Below are positions 25,036-35,224 of a stretch of DNA of 64,000 nucleotides, piece by piece. Made by a program: the position numbers and the translations under genes. The DNA is taken from assembly GCF_003050935.1 (NCBI RefSeq), contig NZ_QAOX01000011.1:95475-159474 (forward strand), read 5' to 3'. The notes below the pieces were generated by a model. It was not told the DNA's origin, made no database searches, and was given only the letters and a program-made list of their open reading frames with translations. The DNA is from Luteibacter sp. OK325. Its GTDB lineage: Bacteria; Pseudomonadota; Gammaproteobacteria; Xanthomonadales; Rhodanobacteraceae. The first letter of the stretch is position 1, and each line of letters starts with the position of its first letter.

Positions 25036-28000
25036 GGGTCACTCCGAGCACGTCATTGATCTGCACGATGAGGTCGTTCTCCTGGTACGGCTTGCCGATG
25101 TAGCGGTCGACGCCGATGTCGAACGCGCGCTGGCGATGCTTATCGCCGGTACGCGAGGTGATCATGATGATCGGCACACCCGCCAGGCGTTCATCCGCCT
25201 TCATCTGCGTCGCCAGTTCATAGCCATCCATGCGCGGCATCTCGATATCGAGCAGCATGAGGTCAGGCACGCGCTCGTTGAGCTTCTCGAGGGCGTCCAC
25301 GCCATCCTTCGCCGTCATCACTTCGAACTCGTGACGTTCCAGCACACGACCGGTGACCTTGCGCATGGTGATCGAATCGTCAACCACCATGACCAAGGGC
25401 TTCACGCGTACTTCGTCCTGGACGCGCGGTGCGTGAGGTACGGCGGCCTCGGCCTCGAACGCGCGGCGTGCCACGCCGTGGCGCACCATCGGTGCGAGGT
25501 CGAGAATCATCAGCACCGAACCGTCGCCCATGATCGTCGCACCGAGGATGCCCGGCACCGAGCTGACCTGCGGGCCCACCGGCTTGACCACGATTTCGCG
25601 GGAACCGAGTACGGCATCGACGCGGATCGCGGCACGCAAGTCACCCGAGCGGGCCAGCAGCAGCGGAACATCGCCTTCCTCGGGCGAGGAGATCACGTGC
25701 ACGCCAAGGAGCTGCGGCAGATCGTGAATGGTGTAGTCGTCGCCGAGGTAGTCGAAGCCCGGATTGGCATCGGCCATGCGGTGCGCGAGCTCATTGGGAG
25801 CGACGCGCGCCACACCGTGTACCGAGGTCATCGGGATCGCGAAGTTGGTTTCGCCGATACGGACGATCAGGGCCTGGGTCACCGCGAGGGTGAATGGCAG
25901 GCGCATCACGAACGTCGTGCCAACGCCCTTCTGCGATTCGATACCGAGGGTACCGCCGAGCTGTTTGATCTCGTTCGCAACAACGTCCATGCCGACGCCA
26001 CGACCCGCCACCTGGGTAACCTTCTCCGCGGTGGAGAAACCGGGCACCTGGGTGAGCTGGAAGATCTGGTCGTCGGAGACGCGGGCTTCCGGACGCAGCA
26101 GGCCGCGTTCGATCGCCTTGGCCCGGATCGCGTCGCGATCCATGCCGGCGCCGTCGTCGGACAGACGTACCACCACCTCGGTCGCTTCACGCGACACCTG
26201 GATACGCACGGTACCTTCCGGGTTCTTGCCGGTGGATTCGCGTGTCTCGGGCGACTCGATGCCGTGGGCGACCGCGTTGCGCAGCATGTGCTCGAACGGC
26301 GCCTTGATGCGGTCGAGCATGTTGCGATCCATTTCACCGTTCGCACCCTCCACCACCAGCTGGGCCCGCTTGCCGACATCGCCGGCCGCCTGGCGCAGCG
26401 TACGGCGCAGGTTGGGCACCATCGCGTCGAACGGCAACATGCGCGTCTGCATGAGACCTTCCTGCAGTTCCGCGTTCACCCTCTGCTGCTGGAGCAGGAG
26501 GTTTTCGGACTGACGGGTCAGCTCGTCGAGGATCGTCTGCAGGGACACCAGATCGGATACCGACTCGGCCAGCGCTCGCGAGTACTGCTGTAGCTGCGAG
26601 AAGCGGTCGAGCTCGAGCGGATCGAAGTTCGTCGCACCCGTTTCGCGGTGCTCCTGGTGGTAGCGCGCGATGATCTGCGCCTCGGTTTCGATCTCGAGCA
26701 TGCGCAGCTGGCTGCGTAGGCGGCTGACCGTCTGTTCGTGTTCGGTGAGCGTCGAACGGAAGCTGGCCGTCTGCTGTTCCAGGCGCGAACGGTAGATCGA
26801 CACCTCACCGGCATGGTTCACCAGCGTATCGAGCATGTCTGCGCGAACGCGGATCTGCTCCTGCGACGAACGCTGAAGTTCTTCTTCCTCGAACTCCGGC
26901 AACAGCTCCGGCAGGTCGCGGTCGAGGACAGGAATCGTCTCGACGTCGGCCAGCGGTTCGAAGCCGGGGATCGGCGCAGGCTCGACCGTGATGATCGCGG
27001 CTTCGCGCTCTTCGCGATAGCTTTCGGCGGTAAGCGTGTCCGGCGCGATCGGCGCACCGGCCAGGCGTGCGAACGGCTCGATATCGGCGTCGTTAAGCGT
27101 GATGGCGCGACCCAGCGCAATGCTCTGGATCATCCCGTGCAGACGGTCGAAGCCTACCTCGGTCGCTTCAATGGACGGGCGATCGCTGTCGCGCTGACCA
27201 CCGGCCACGGCGTCCAGCAAGGCTTCCATCGCATGGGCGAGATCGCCCACCACAGCCAGGCCGGCCATGCGTGCGCTGCCCTTGAGCGTATGCAGGTCAC
27301 GCTGCAGGGCGGTGATGTGCTCCGCCGTCTGCGGTTCGATACGCCACGCCGCAAGGGCGCCGTCAGCGTGATCGAGGATCTCGCGGCCTTCTTCGACGAA
27401 CACCTCGAGCAGATCGGGGTCGATGTCCGCGTAGGGAGAGAGCTCCGGAACCATGGCAACGACCGGCTGCTCGACCGGCGTGTGTACCGGCACGGCGACA
27501 GGTTCGTGAGACTGGTCCTCGATGACGACGGGTTCGTCCGATGGCTCGTCGACGTTCGCGGCGACACCCACGGTCTCCTCGATATCGGTGAGCTCCGTGG
27601 GTTCGATGGAGGCGAAAGCCTCATCGGCGAGGAAGCCCTCCTCTTCCGACGCGGTCTCGTCAATGATCTCCTCGTCGTCGACCAGACGCGGCTCGACCAG
27701 GCCATCGGTGCTGTGCAGTACCTCACCGTCGAGCGACATCGGCTGCGGCAGGGCTTCTTCCGTGGCAGGTGTTTCGTCGGCGAGATCGCCGATGAGCGAG
27801 CGCCACGCGGCGTCTTCTTCCGCGTCGTACTTCAGGATCGGCTTGACCTCACCTTCCGGCTTGTCGATCTGGAAGCCTTCGAGCGAAGCAAGCAACTCGG
27901 CGGTGAGATCGGCCGTATCGTCGGTCAGGTCGATCGGGGAGAGATCGATGGCCGGGATGGCATCGTTCTCCTCCAGCGCGTCGACCGGGGCAGCAGGCTG

Positions 28001-31000
28001 TGCACGCTCGGCCGCGGCGGCTTCGCGCGCGGCGAGTTCGCCCGCCAGCATGGCTTCGAGCTCGGCTTCGAGATTCTCCGGCGTCACAACAGCGTCGTCG
28101 GCCTCGACCGGCGTCTCGTCGAACGAGAGCAGCTCGTGGTGAACGTGCGTGTGCTCCACCGTCTCGGGAGCGTCGAACGTCCCGGATTCCTCGAGGGTCT
28201 CGAGTGCTTCGACAGCGTCGGAGGCTTCGATAGTTTCGGCAGCCTCGACGGTCTCGGGTTCCTCGAAGGCGACCGGGGCTTCGTCGTGTACGACCGGCGC
28301 TTCTTCGTGGACGACCGGCGCTTCGTCGTGATGAACGACCGAAGCCTCCGCCACCACTTCGTCTTCCAGCGGCTGCGGATCCGGCTCGTACAGGATGTGG
28401 GCTACCGTGGCTTCTGGCTGCTCGTCACGCAGCGCGATGATCTGCGCGGCAAGATCGGAAACATCGGGAACACGCGGATCCGGTGCGTCGAACTGCTCCA
28501 TGACGTGGTCGACCAGGTCGGCCGCGTCCGTGAGGGCATCGACACCGGCCGGGCGCAGCGGCACGCCGCTGGCACGGACGCGCTTGATCAGTCCCTCGAG
28601 CGGCGCGAGTACCTGGATGAGCACCGGGATGTCGACCATGCCGATGGCACCGTGCAGCGTATGCACGGCGCGCAGCAAGCCGTCGTCCACCGGCAGTTCG
28701 CCGTCGCCGGCGAGCGCGAGGTTGGCGCGGATCACGTGCAGGTACTGGGCTACCTCGGTACGCAGGATGTCCAGCAGTACGGCATCGACCGGAGGCAACG
28801 GCGGTGCCACGTACGGCGGATCCATCAGCGCGGCTTCGACAGGCTCCGACGGTGTGTGACCATAACCGGCGAAGGCGGCCGTCGGCACCGCGGCAATGGT
28901 GTCGCGCGGTACGCGACGCTTGACCTTGGTGCGAACGGTGTGGACCGAGCTCTTCGCGACGTCTTCGACAAAGGCACTGTCGCCCATCCCCAGGCGATCG
29001 GCCGTCTCCATGATGGCGGCGATCGGCGCGCCCGGCGTGGACTCGCCTTCGAGTGCCGACTTCAGCTGCGGCAGCGCATCCACCGCGTGGCGGATGAGCG
29101 CCTGCACGCCGTCGTGCGGGGTAATGGTGTGATCGAGCACGCGGTTGAGCATGTTCTCGACCTTCCAGGCGAACTCGCCCAGCAGGCGGGCACCGACGAG
29201 GCGTCCGGAACCCTTCAACGTGTGGAATGAACGACGGATCGGCACCAGCGCCTCGATCCGCTCGGGATCCTTGAGCCATGCCTCCTGCGCGGCGAGCAGG
29301 TTGCCGATTTCCTCTTCGGTTTCCTCGAGGAAGATCTCGCGGATCTCGTCGTCGATGCCGTCGACCGTGATCTGGAAGCCGGCGAACTCGGCATTGCCGC
29401 TGCCTCCGACTTCCTGCTCGACTTCCTCTTCGATTTCGACCCAGTCTTCCTCGCCCGTCGCGGCGGCTGCCACGTCGTGCGTCACGGCTTCGCTGGCATG
29501 CGCCTGCGTCGCCTGGATCTCTGCCTCGGTGGGCGGCTCGTCGAGCAGGTCGAAGGTCTCGGCGAAACTGGACACGGTCTCGCCTGCATCGACACTGGTC
29601 GATGGCACGGCGATGTGTTCGACGGCTGCTGTGTCGATAGCTTCCAGCGCGGCGTCGCCGAGCGACTCCGGCGCTCCGACGACCGGCACCGGCCAGTAGC
29701 CGAGCTCGGCCAGGCTCTGCTGGGTCACGTCGAGGATGTGCTCGAGGCCGCCGCGATGTTCGCGGGCCGCTTCCAGGTAGTACTCGAGCGCGGCCAGCGC
29801 ATCGGCAAGCCGATCCATCTGCGCGCCGTTGGGCACACGCCGGTCACCGAGCAGCTCGCGGTGGATGAACAGGCCGATGCCATCGGCCAGCTCGGCCGGA
29901 CGCGGGGCACCGAGCATGTTCATGGCACCACCGATCTCACCCATGAGTTCGGGCGTACCTTCGAGCTGCGCGTGGTCCCATGAGGACTCCACGAACGCGA
30001 CGATCGCGTCCTTCACCCTGGAGGTGTTGGCCGTGGCCTCTCGCATCAGGGTGGAGAGGATGTGTCGCGCTTCGCTACGCGGCAGCGGCGACGGGCCCGA
30101 GTCGGATGCCTGGACTTCGCCCTCGCCCTCCGCACCGAGACGCTCGATGTGGTCGTCCAGCGAGGCTTCGACGTAAAGCAGTGCACCGGCGACGTCGAGT
30201 AGCGACTCTTCGTCCGGAGAACGCTGGCCCGTGGCGATTTCGCCAAGGATCCGGCGCTGTTCGCCGACGACGCGACGCGGCACGCCCAGGGCAAGCATGC
30301 CCAGCGTGTCGCCGACGCGGTCGAGCACCTCGGCCTGCGGGCCGAGCTGCGCGGGATCGCCATCGGGACGACGCAGGAAAAGGTCGAGCGATTCCTTCAC
30401 CCGCAGCAGGTCTTCCTTGATCGCCGCCGATACGGTGTCGAGCAGCGCGCGGTTGTGCCCGGACATCGAGCCACGGGCGTGTTCGAGCTCGGCAGCCCGC
30501 GGAAGCAGGCCATCCAGGCGATAGGTCTGACGCAGTTCTTCAATACGGTCGCTGCCAGTCTTGGCCTGGGCGACGTAGTAGAGGAGCTTGCGGGCGAGAT
30601 CGTCGGATTCACCGGTGAGGAGGACTTCTTCACCACCCTCGACGAGCTCACGGATGGAACGATCGACGCGGCCGATCAGCTGGCGGACGTCTTTTTCATG
30701 GGCACGTAACACGCCGCGCTCGAGGCCTTCGAGCACGCCGGCGGCAATCCACCAAAGGCGACGGCCGGCGATCGTGTAGCAGCGCGCGGCGATGGCATCG
30801 AGCGTGGCACGCATGCCAAGCAACTGGCGTTCGTTGCCCTGCCCGCGGAACCAGGCAAGCAACTGCTGCTGGAAACGCACGCGCAACTCGGCCAGCTCGG
30901 CGCGATGCGCCTCGGCTACGGACGGGTCGCTCGCACCGGGCGCACCGATCGGCAGCATGGTGTCGAGGTTGGGCGTGAACAGCGCCGATTCGTGCAGCGA

Positions 31001-31399
31001 CTGCTCGCCACGGCTGGCGCGCAGGTCGTTGAGCAGGGGCAGCAGCACGATCGGCACGTCGCGGTGACCGCTTTGCAGACGCTCGAGGTAATCGGGCATC
31101 TGCATCATGCCGCGCATCAGCGCGGCATAGGCGTCATCACGATGAGCGACGCGATCGTCGATGAGCGCGGCGACCAGTTGCTCCATTTCGCCGACAACCA
31201 TCGCGGCGCCATAGAGCTCGACCATACGCAGCGTGCCGTGGACCTGGTGCAGGTCGGCGGCACAGGTGTGCATGACGTAGGCGTCGCGAGAATCCTCGAC
31301 ATACGACTCGAGGGCCTGGCGTGCCTTGGACAGGGCGTCGTCGAGCTCCGCCTTGACCCAATGCAGCGTGGTGAAATCGGTATGGTCTTGAAGTCTCAC
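25028..31399 (-). CDS. chpA: ChpA/PilL hybrid CheA-type histidine kinase of the type IV pilus system
   Basis: 2123 residues, the central kinase of the pilus chemosensory pathway. At least four phosphotransfer-type sites are seen: HQVHGTLRM (His51/54, irregular), SFHTLKGSGRL (His726), AVHTLHGAIGM (His913), DLHTLKGSARM (His1370). A region of ~1010-1330 is acidic linker with repeats of APVVH(D/E)E. Then come a dimerisation region (~1510-1690), the ATPase domain (N-box HMLRNAVAHGIE ~1704; DDGAGMD ~1748; GRGVGMD ~1799), a CheW-like domain (~1840-1980), and a C-terminal receiver (Asp2051 in LLDIEMP, Lys2103). Pseudomonas aeruginosa ChpA has the same order with more transfer domains. Stops and starts overlap with its neighbours. 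Confidence 0.95.
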   Translation of the reverse strand: MRLQDHTDFTTLHWVKAELDDALSKARQALESYVEDSRDAYVMHTCAADLHQVHGTLRMVELYGAAMVVGEMEQLVAALIDDRVAHRDDAYAALMRGMMQMPDYLERLQSGHRDVPIVLLPLLNDLRASRGEQSLHESALFTPNLDTMLPIGAPGASDPSVAEAHRAELAELRVRFQQQLLAWFRGQGNERQLLGMRATLDAIAARCYTIAGRRLWWIAAGVLEGLERGVLRAHEKDVRQLIGRVDRSIRELVEGGEEVLLTGESDDLARKLLYYVAQAKTGSDRIEELRQTYRLDGLLPRAAELEHARGSMSGHNRALLDTVSAAIKEDLLRVKESLDLFLRRPDGDPAQLGPQAEVLDRVGDTLGMLALGVPRRVVGEQRRILGEIATGQRSPDEESLLDVAGALLYVEASLDDHIERLGAEGEGEVQASDSGPSPLPRSEARHILSTLMREATANTSRVKDAIVAFVESSWDHAQLEGTPELMGEIGGAMNMLGAPRPAELADGIGLFIHRELLGDRRVPNGAQMDRLADALAALEYYLEAAREHRGGLEHILDVTQQSLAELGYWPVPVVGAPESLGDAALEAIDTAAVEHIAVPSTSVDAGETVSSFAETFDLLDEPPTEAEIQATQAHASEAVTHDVAAAATGEEDWVEIEEEVEQEVGGSGNAEFAGFQITVDGIDDEIREIFLEETEEEIGNLLAAQEAWLKDPERIEALVPIRRSFHTLKGSGRLVGARLLGEFAWKVENMLNRVLDHTITPHDGVQALIRHAVDALPQLKSALEGESTPGAPIAAIMETADRLGMGDSAFVEDVAKSSVHTVRTKVKRRVPRDTIAAVPTAAFAGYGHTPSEPVEAALMDPPYVAPPLPPVDAVLLDILRTEVAQYLHVIRANLALAGDGELPVDDGLLRAVHTLHGAIGMVDIPVLIQVLAPLEGLIKRVRASGVPLRPAGVDALTDAADLVDHVMEQFDAPDPRVPDVSDLAAQIIALRDEQPEATVAHILYEPDPQPLEDEVVAEASVVHHDEAPVVHEEAPVVHDEAPVAFEEPETVEAAETIEASDAVEALETLEESGTFDAPETVEHTHVHHELLSFDETPVEADDAVVTPENLEAELEAMLAGELAAREAAAAERAQPAAPVDALEENDAIPAIDLSPIDLTDDTADLTAELLASLEGFQIDKPEGEVKPILKYDAEEDAAWRSLIGDLADETPATEEALPQPMSLDGEVLHSTDGLVEPRLVDDEEIIDETASEEEGFLADEAFASIEPTELTDIEETVGVAANVDEPSDEPVVIEDQSHEPVAVPVHTPVEQPVVAMVPELSPYADIDPDLLEVFVEEGREILDHADGALAAWRIEPQTAEHITALQRDLHTLKGSARMAGLAVVGDLAHAMEALLDAVAGGQRDSDRPSIEATEVGFDRLHGMIQSIALGRAITLNDADIEPFARLAGAPIAPDTLTAESYREEREAAIITVEPAPIPGFEPLADVETIPVLDRDLPELLPEFEEEELQRSSQEQIRVRADMLDTLVNHAGEVSIYRSRLEQQTASFRSTLTEHEQTVSRLRSQLRMLEIETEAQIIARYHQEHRETGATNFDPLELDRFSQLQQYSRALAESVSDLVSLQTILDELTRQSENLLLQQQRVNAELQEGLMQTRMLPFDAMVPNLRRTLRQAAGDVGKRAQLVVEGANGEMDRNMLDRIKAPFEHMLRNAVAHGIESPETRESTGKNPEGTVRIQVSREATEVVVRLSDDGAGMDRDAIRAKAIERGLLRPEARVSDDQIFQLTQVPGFSTAEKVTQVAGRGVGMDVVANEIKQLGGTLGIESQKGVGTTFVMRLPFTLAVTQALIVRIGETNFAIPMTSVHGVARVAPNELAHRMADANPGFDYLGDDYTIHDLPQLLGVHVISSPEEGDVPLLLARSGDLRAAIRVDAVLGSREIVVKPVGPQVSSVPGILGATIMGDGSVLMILDLAPMVRHGVARRAFEAEAAVPHAPRVQDEVRVKPLVMVVDDSITMRKVTGRVLERHEFEVMTAKDGVDALEKLNERVPDLMLLDIEMPRMDGYELATQMKADERLAGVPIIMITSRTGDKHRQRAFDIGVDRYIGKPYQENDLIVQINDVLGVTHG

Positions 31400-31403
31400 T
31401 GCA

Positions 31404-33431
31404 TCAGCCCGGCAGCTTGAAGTTCGCGACGGACAGGCGCAGGTCGTTCGCGAGCTGGGCCAGGTTGCCGATCGATTCCGCCGTCTGGCTCGCGCCCAAC
31501 GACGTCTGCGACGTGATCTCCTGGATGACGTTCATCGTTGCCGAGGTGTCGGTCGCCGCAGCGGACTGCTGGCGTGCCGCCGCGGAGATGTTCTGAATCA
31601 GCGCCGACAGATCGTTCGATACGCGCTCGATGTCTCCCAGCGCGGTACCCGCGTCCTCCGCCAGTCGAGCACCAGCCACCACCTCGGCGGTGGTCTGCTC
31701 CATCGAGCTGACCGCCTCGTTGGTATCGGACTGAATGGTCTGCACCAGCGTTTCGATTCGCTTGGTCGCACTCGCCGAGCGTTCGGCGAGGCGCTGCACT
31801 TCGTCGGCGACGACCGCGAAACCGCGACCCGCCTCACCGGCGGAGGCCGCCTGGATGGCTGCATTGAGCGCGAGGATGTTGGTCTGCTCGGCGATGTCGT
31901 TAATCAGTTCGACGATCGAGCCGATTTCCTGCGACGATTCGCCCAGTCGCTTGATTCGCTTCGAGGTTTCCTGGATCTGGTCACGGATCGAGTCCATGCC
32001 CTGAATCGTCTCGCGCACCACTTCCGCGCCGCGCGATGCGATCTGCACCGAGCGCTGCGCCACGTCGGCCGACTCCGCGGAATCCTTGGACACGGTATCC
32101 ATCGAGGTAGCGATCTGGTTAATCGCCGAGGTCGCCGAGGTGATCTGCTGAGCCTGCTGTTCCGCCGCGTCGGCCAGATGCATGGCGGTCGCCTGCGTTT
32201 CCTGTGCCGCCGCCGAGACGCGAACCGCCGTCTCGTTAATCGTGGTCACGAGGTTGCGCATCTCGTCGACTGCGGAGTTCATGGCGTCCGCGATAGCACC
32301 CGTGATGTCCTCGGTCACCGTGGCCTTGATGGTCAGGTCGCCTTCGGCGAGCGTACCCATCTCGTCCAGCAACCGCATAATCGCGGTCTGGTTACGCTGG
32401 TTGAGCTCCGACGTGCTCTCGAGGCGCTGGCGCTGGTCACGCACCAGGGTGACGACGAGCAGCAGCGCGAAGGCCACCGTGGCAAGTGCGCCGACCAGGC
32501 CCCAACCCACGTTCGGGAAGAGGCGGAACTTCTTGGCGATCTGGTCCGCGGACTCGTTCGCGCGAAGCAAAACGGTCTGCGAGTCGAGCGAGGCCTGGTT
32601 ACCGGCGCGCTTCACGTCCTGCAGGTTGGGCGACGCCGCAACCAGCTGGGCCACCGGATCGACCAGGTCGCCCCAGGAGGTCTGCATGCCTTCCAGGATC
32701 TTGCGTGCGTTGGTGTCGGTCATCGCACGGACGCCACCGTCGGCGTTGCCGTCGATCAGGCCCTTGAGGACCGCGCCATACAGCTGCGCATCGCGGGAGA
32801 GACCGTCGGCGGCGGACTGCGCGCCATCGCCACCCTGCAGGATTTCCTGCACACGGCGGATCATGCGGTCAGCCATCAGCATCCAGCGAGCGATGGTGAA
32901 GGTCTGTTCGGACGATGCATTCTTCTGCTGGACGATGTTCAGCACTTCGTCCGTGCGCGAGTTCAGCAAAGGCATCTGCTTGGAGAACAGGTCGGCGCGC
33001 TCACCCGAACTCAGGACCAGGTCCTTGTTCGAGAGAATCTTGCCGATGTCCGCGTCGAGCTGGTGCCAGGCATTGGCCAGGGCGCCCACCGAGCGGCCGG
33101 ACGGCGTCGCGTCGTTCTCGGCATAAGAAGGCATGCCGGTCTTGTCGTCGCCCTTGACCAGTCGCTGCACGGCCGAATCGATGGTGTTGCGCGTGGCCGC
33201 CAGCTCGCGGAATGAATCGCGGTTGCCGTCGGACGCCTCGAGTGCGTACTTCGCGGTCTGCTGCGAAAGCACCTGCACCTGGGTCGTCAGCGCGATGGCT
33301 TCGCGATCCTCACCGTTCTTGATGTTCAGCCACCAGAAGTCGACCGACGCCAAACCGATAGCCAGAAGCAGGGCCACGATAACCATCGTGTAACCACGTT
33401 CCCGGCCTGCGCCCCCTGTTGTCGTACTCAT
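31404..33431 (-). CDS. pilJ: Methyl-accepting chemotaxis protein PilJ
   Basis: 675 residues. N-terminal helix ([20 protein letters not shown]) and a second near residue ~300 ([20 protein letters not shown]) bound a ~270-residue periplasmic part of the PilJ type. A HAMP-like region follows, then a signalling domain whose hairpin tip reads [20 protein letters not shown]. PilJ senses pilus or surface signals and controls ChpA. I chose the ATG at 33431 with GAGG five bases before it, eight codons inside the longest frame. It is followed 4 bp later by chpA. Confidence 0.93.
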   Translation of the reverse strand: MSTTTGGAGRERGYTMVIVALLLAIGLASVDFWWLNIKNGEDREAIALTTQVQVLSQQTAKYALEASDGNRDSFRELAATRNTIDSAVQRLVKGDDKTGMPSYAENDATPSGRSVGALANAWHQLDADIGKILSNKDLVLSSGERADLFSKQMPLLNSRTDEVLNIVQQKNASSEQTFTIARWMLMADRMIRRVQEILQGGDGAQSAADGLSRDAQLYGAVLKGLIDGNADGGVRAMTDTNARKILEGMQTSWGDLVDPVAQLVAASPNLQDVKRAGNQASLDSQTVLLRANESADQIAKKFRLFPNVGWGLVGALATVAFALLLVVTLVRDQRQRLESTSELNQRNQTAIMRLLDEMGTLAEGDLTIKATVTEDITGAIADAMNSAVDEMRNLVTTINETAVRVSAAAQETQATAMHLADAAEQQAQQITSATSAINQIATSMDTVSKDSAESADVAQRSVQIASRGAEVVRETIQGMDSIRDQIQETSKRIKRLGESSQEIGSIVELINDIAEQTNILALNAAIQAASAGEAGRGFAVVADEVQRLAERSASATKRIETLVQTIQSDTNEAVSSMEQTTAEVVAGARLAEDAGTALGDIERVSNDLSALIQNISAAARQQSAAATDTSATMNVIQEITSQTSLGASQTAESIGNLAQLANDLRLSVANFKLPG

Positions 33432-33533
33432 ACTCACCTCGACCAAACCTGGCAAAGCTAGTCACCGGCGCCCCGAATGAGGTCGTCGGCATGACGAAGC
33501 GACCGCACTGGCCGCCCCTCCGTTCCCATCGCA

Positions 33534-33550
33534 GGGGCGTTTACCGCCCC
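33534..33550. other. GC hairpin in the pilI-pilJ gap
   Basis: GGGGCG-TTTAC-CGCCCC, a 6-bp stem in the 174-bp gap between pilI and pilJ. The other gaps in the operon are 35 bp or less, so this gap stands out. There is no T-run. It may partly end transcription or protect the mRNA end. Confidence 0.45.
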
Positions 33551-33605
33551 CGCCGATCCTGTTGCGGGGCGGCCACCCGGCCGTCCCGTCCCCCGTGGAG
33601 ACGCT

Positions 33606-34151
33606 TTACAGCGCCGCCTGCCGGAAATCCGGCGCACGAGCCAGACGGCTCATGCTGAAAAGCCCGAACGATTGCTCGCCCAGCGTGACGTTTTCGGCGA
33701 CGAACCGCGCCAGGCGCGGATCATGTTCCTCGCTACCGCTACCGCGCTGTGCCTCGTCCATGGTGCGCTGGCCGAACACTTCGTCGACCAGCAGGCCCAC
33801 CGTGCCGCCGTGCTGGCGGACCAACAGCAGGCGCGTACGTTCGGACGAAGGCGTGCGTTCGTCGAACAGGAAACGGCCCAGGTCGATCGCCGGCACGAGG
33901 TTGCCGCGCACGTTCGCCACGCCCATCAGCCAGGGCTGGGTGCCCGGCACGTTGGTCAGCGGCGGCACGGCGAGCAGTTCGTTGATCTCTTCGATGCCGC
34001 TGACGAAGGCACGACGACCGATGCGGAAGCCGATGCCACGCCACAGGCCCAGCGATTCGACCCGTTCGGGCGCACCCGCGGAGTGCGCCAGGCAGGCGCG
34101 TTCGTAGTGGGCGAGCAGTTCGAAAGGCGTAAGTGCCGCGTTCTCGCTCAT
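33606..34151 (-). CDS. pilI: CheW-like scaffold protein PilI
   Basis: 181 residues with one CheW domain (WRGIGFRIGRRAFVSGIEEI ... PWLMGVANVRGNLVPAIDL, residues ~38-105) and a C-terminal tail typical of PilI (APDFRQAAL). It links PilJ to ChpA. It lies 7 bp after pilH in the standard pilG-pilH-pilI-pilJ order. Confidence 0.92.
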   Translation of the reverse strand: MSENAALTPFELLAHYERACLAHSAGAPERVESLGLWRGIGFRIGRRAFVSGIEEINELLAVPPLTNVPGTQPWLMGVANVRGNLVPAIDLGRFLFDERTPSSERTRLLLVRQHGGTVGLLVDEVFGQRTMDEAQRGSGSEEHDPRLARFVAENVTLGEQSFGLFSMSRLARAPDFRQAAL

Positions 34152-34158
34152 GGCGCCC

Positions 34159-34530
34159 TCAATGCTTGTTCGGCAGCAGGCTGGCGATGGTCGAGAGCAA
34201 TTCCTTCTCGTTCACCGGCTTGGTGATGAAGGCCTTCGCGCCCTGGCGCAGCCCCCATACGCGGTCCGTCTCCATGGACTTGGTCGTGATCATCACCACG
34301 GGCACGTCCGCCGTGGCCGGGTCTCGGCTCAGCGTTCGGGTGGCCTGGAAGCCATTCATGCCGGGCATGATGACGTCCATGATGACCAGGTCGGGCTTGC
34401 TCGCACGGATGCGGTCGATGCCCGACTCGGCGTTGTCGACACTGGAGACGGAAAAACCCGCCTTCTCCAGCAGCGTGGTGAACACGCGTACGTCGGTGGG
34501 CGAGTCGTCAATGATCAGAATGTTTGCCAC
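34159..34530 (-). CDS. pilH: Pilus response regulator PilH
   Basis: 123 residues, a stand-alone receiver with acidic pocket (ILIIDDSPTD), acceptor Asp in LVIMDVIMPGMNGF (residue ~51), conserved Thr (MITT) and Lys (FITKPV, residue ~104). In Pseudomonas PilH works on retraction or as a phosphate sink opposite PilG. It follows pilG by 33 bp. Its presence means this operon has both CheY-like outputs. Confidence 0.93.
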   Translation of the reverse strand: MANILIIDDSPTDVRVFTTLLEKAGFSVSSVDNAESGIDRIRASKPDLVIMDVIMPGMNGFQATRTLSRDPATADVPVVMITTKSMETDRVWGLRQGAKAFITKPVNEKELLSTIASLLPNKH

Positions 34531-34563
34531 ACGTCCCCCTGGACGTCGTTAAGCGGATTTGAA

Positions 34564-34965
34564 TCAGCTTGCCGTCGCATAGCGATGGATCGCGCCGAGG
34601 AGTTCGTCGCGAGTAAAAGGCTTGGTGAGGTACTGCTCCGCGCCCACGATGCGTCCGCGCGCCTTGTCGAACAGGCCGTCCTTGGAGGACAGCATGATCA
34701 CTGGCGTTCCGCGGAACTGAGCGTTGTTCTTGATCAGCGCGCAGGTTTGGTAGCCGTCCAGGCGCGGCATCATGATGTCGACGAAGATGATGTTCGGCTT
34801 CTGGTCGGAAATCTTTGCCAGCGCCTCGAACCCATCGACCGCGGTCAGAACGTCGCAGCCTTCCTTCTTCAGCAGGGTCTCGGCCGTGCGTCGGATGGTT
34901 TTCGAATCGTCGATGACCATGACCCGCAAGCCGGTCAGATCGGTACCACGTCCGTTTTCGTTCAC
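34564..34965 (-). CDS. pilG: Pilus response regulator PilG
   Basis: 133 residues if started at the GTG at 34965, which gives the usual PilG length and N-terminus (VNENGRGTDLTGLRVMVIDD) and has ACGGGGG just upstream. A 20-codon longer ATG frame exists but starts inside the likely promoter region. Receiver motifs: VMVIDDSKTIRR, acceptor Asp in IIFVDIMMPRLDGY, Lys in YLTKPFTRDE. PilG drives pilus extension and, in Pseudomonas, cAMP signalling. It heads the operon, divergent from gshB as in Pseudomonas. Confidence 0.92.
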   Translation of the reverse strand: MNENGRGTDLTGLRVMVIDDSKTIRRTAETLLKKEGCDVLTAVDGFEALAKISDQKPNIIFVDIMMPRLDGYQTCALIKNNAQFRGTPVIMLSSKDGLFDKARGRIVGAEQYLTKPFTRDELLGAIHRYATAS

Positions 34966-35224
34966 TGCGCCCCCGTAGCACGCACAAAAAAACCGCAAAT
35001 CCCACCGCAGGATAGCTGGTTTCATGCCGGCTTATCCGTGCGCTGGGTCGTCGTCCGGAACCTGGGCTCCGGTGGCCCGCTCTTCGGCGTTCCTCCCGTT
35101 CGCTGTTTAATGGTTGGCCGGGTCGCCGTCAAGATGAATTGTTCTTAAAGGGACAAATCCTTGTGAAATTGCGACCCCTCCCCCACTAGACTTGGCACCT
35201 TTCCTGATCTTCCGGGACACTCCC

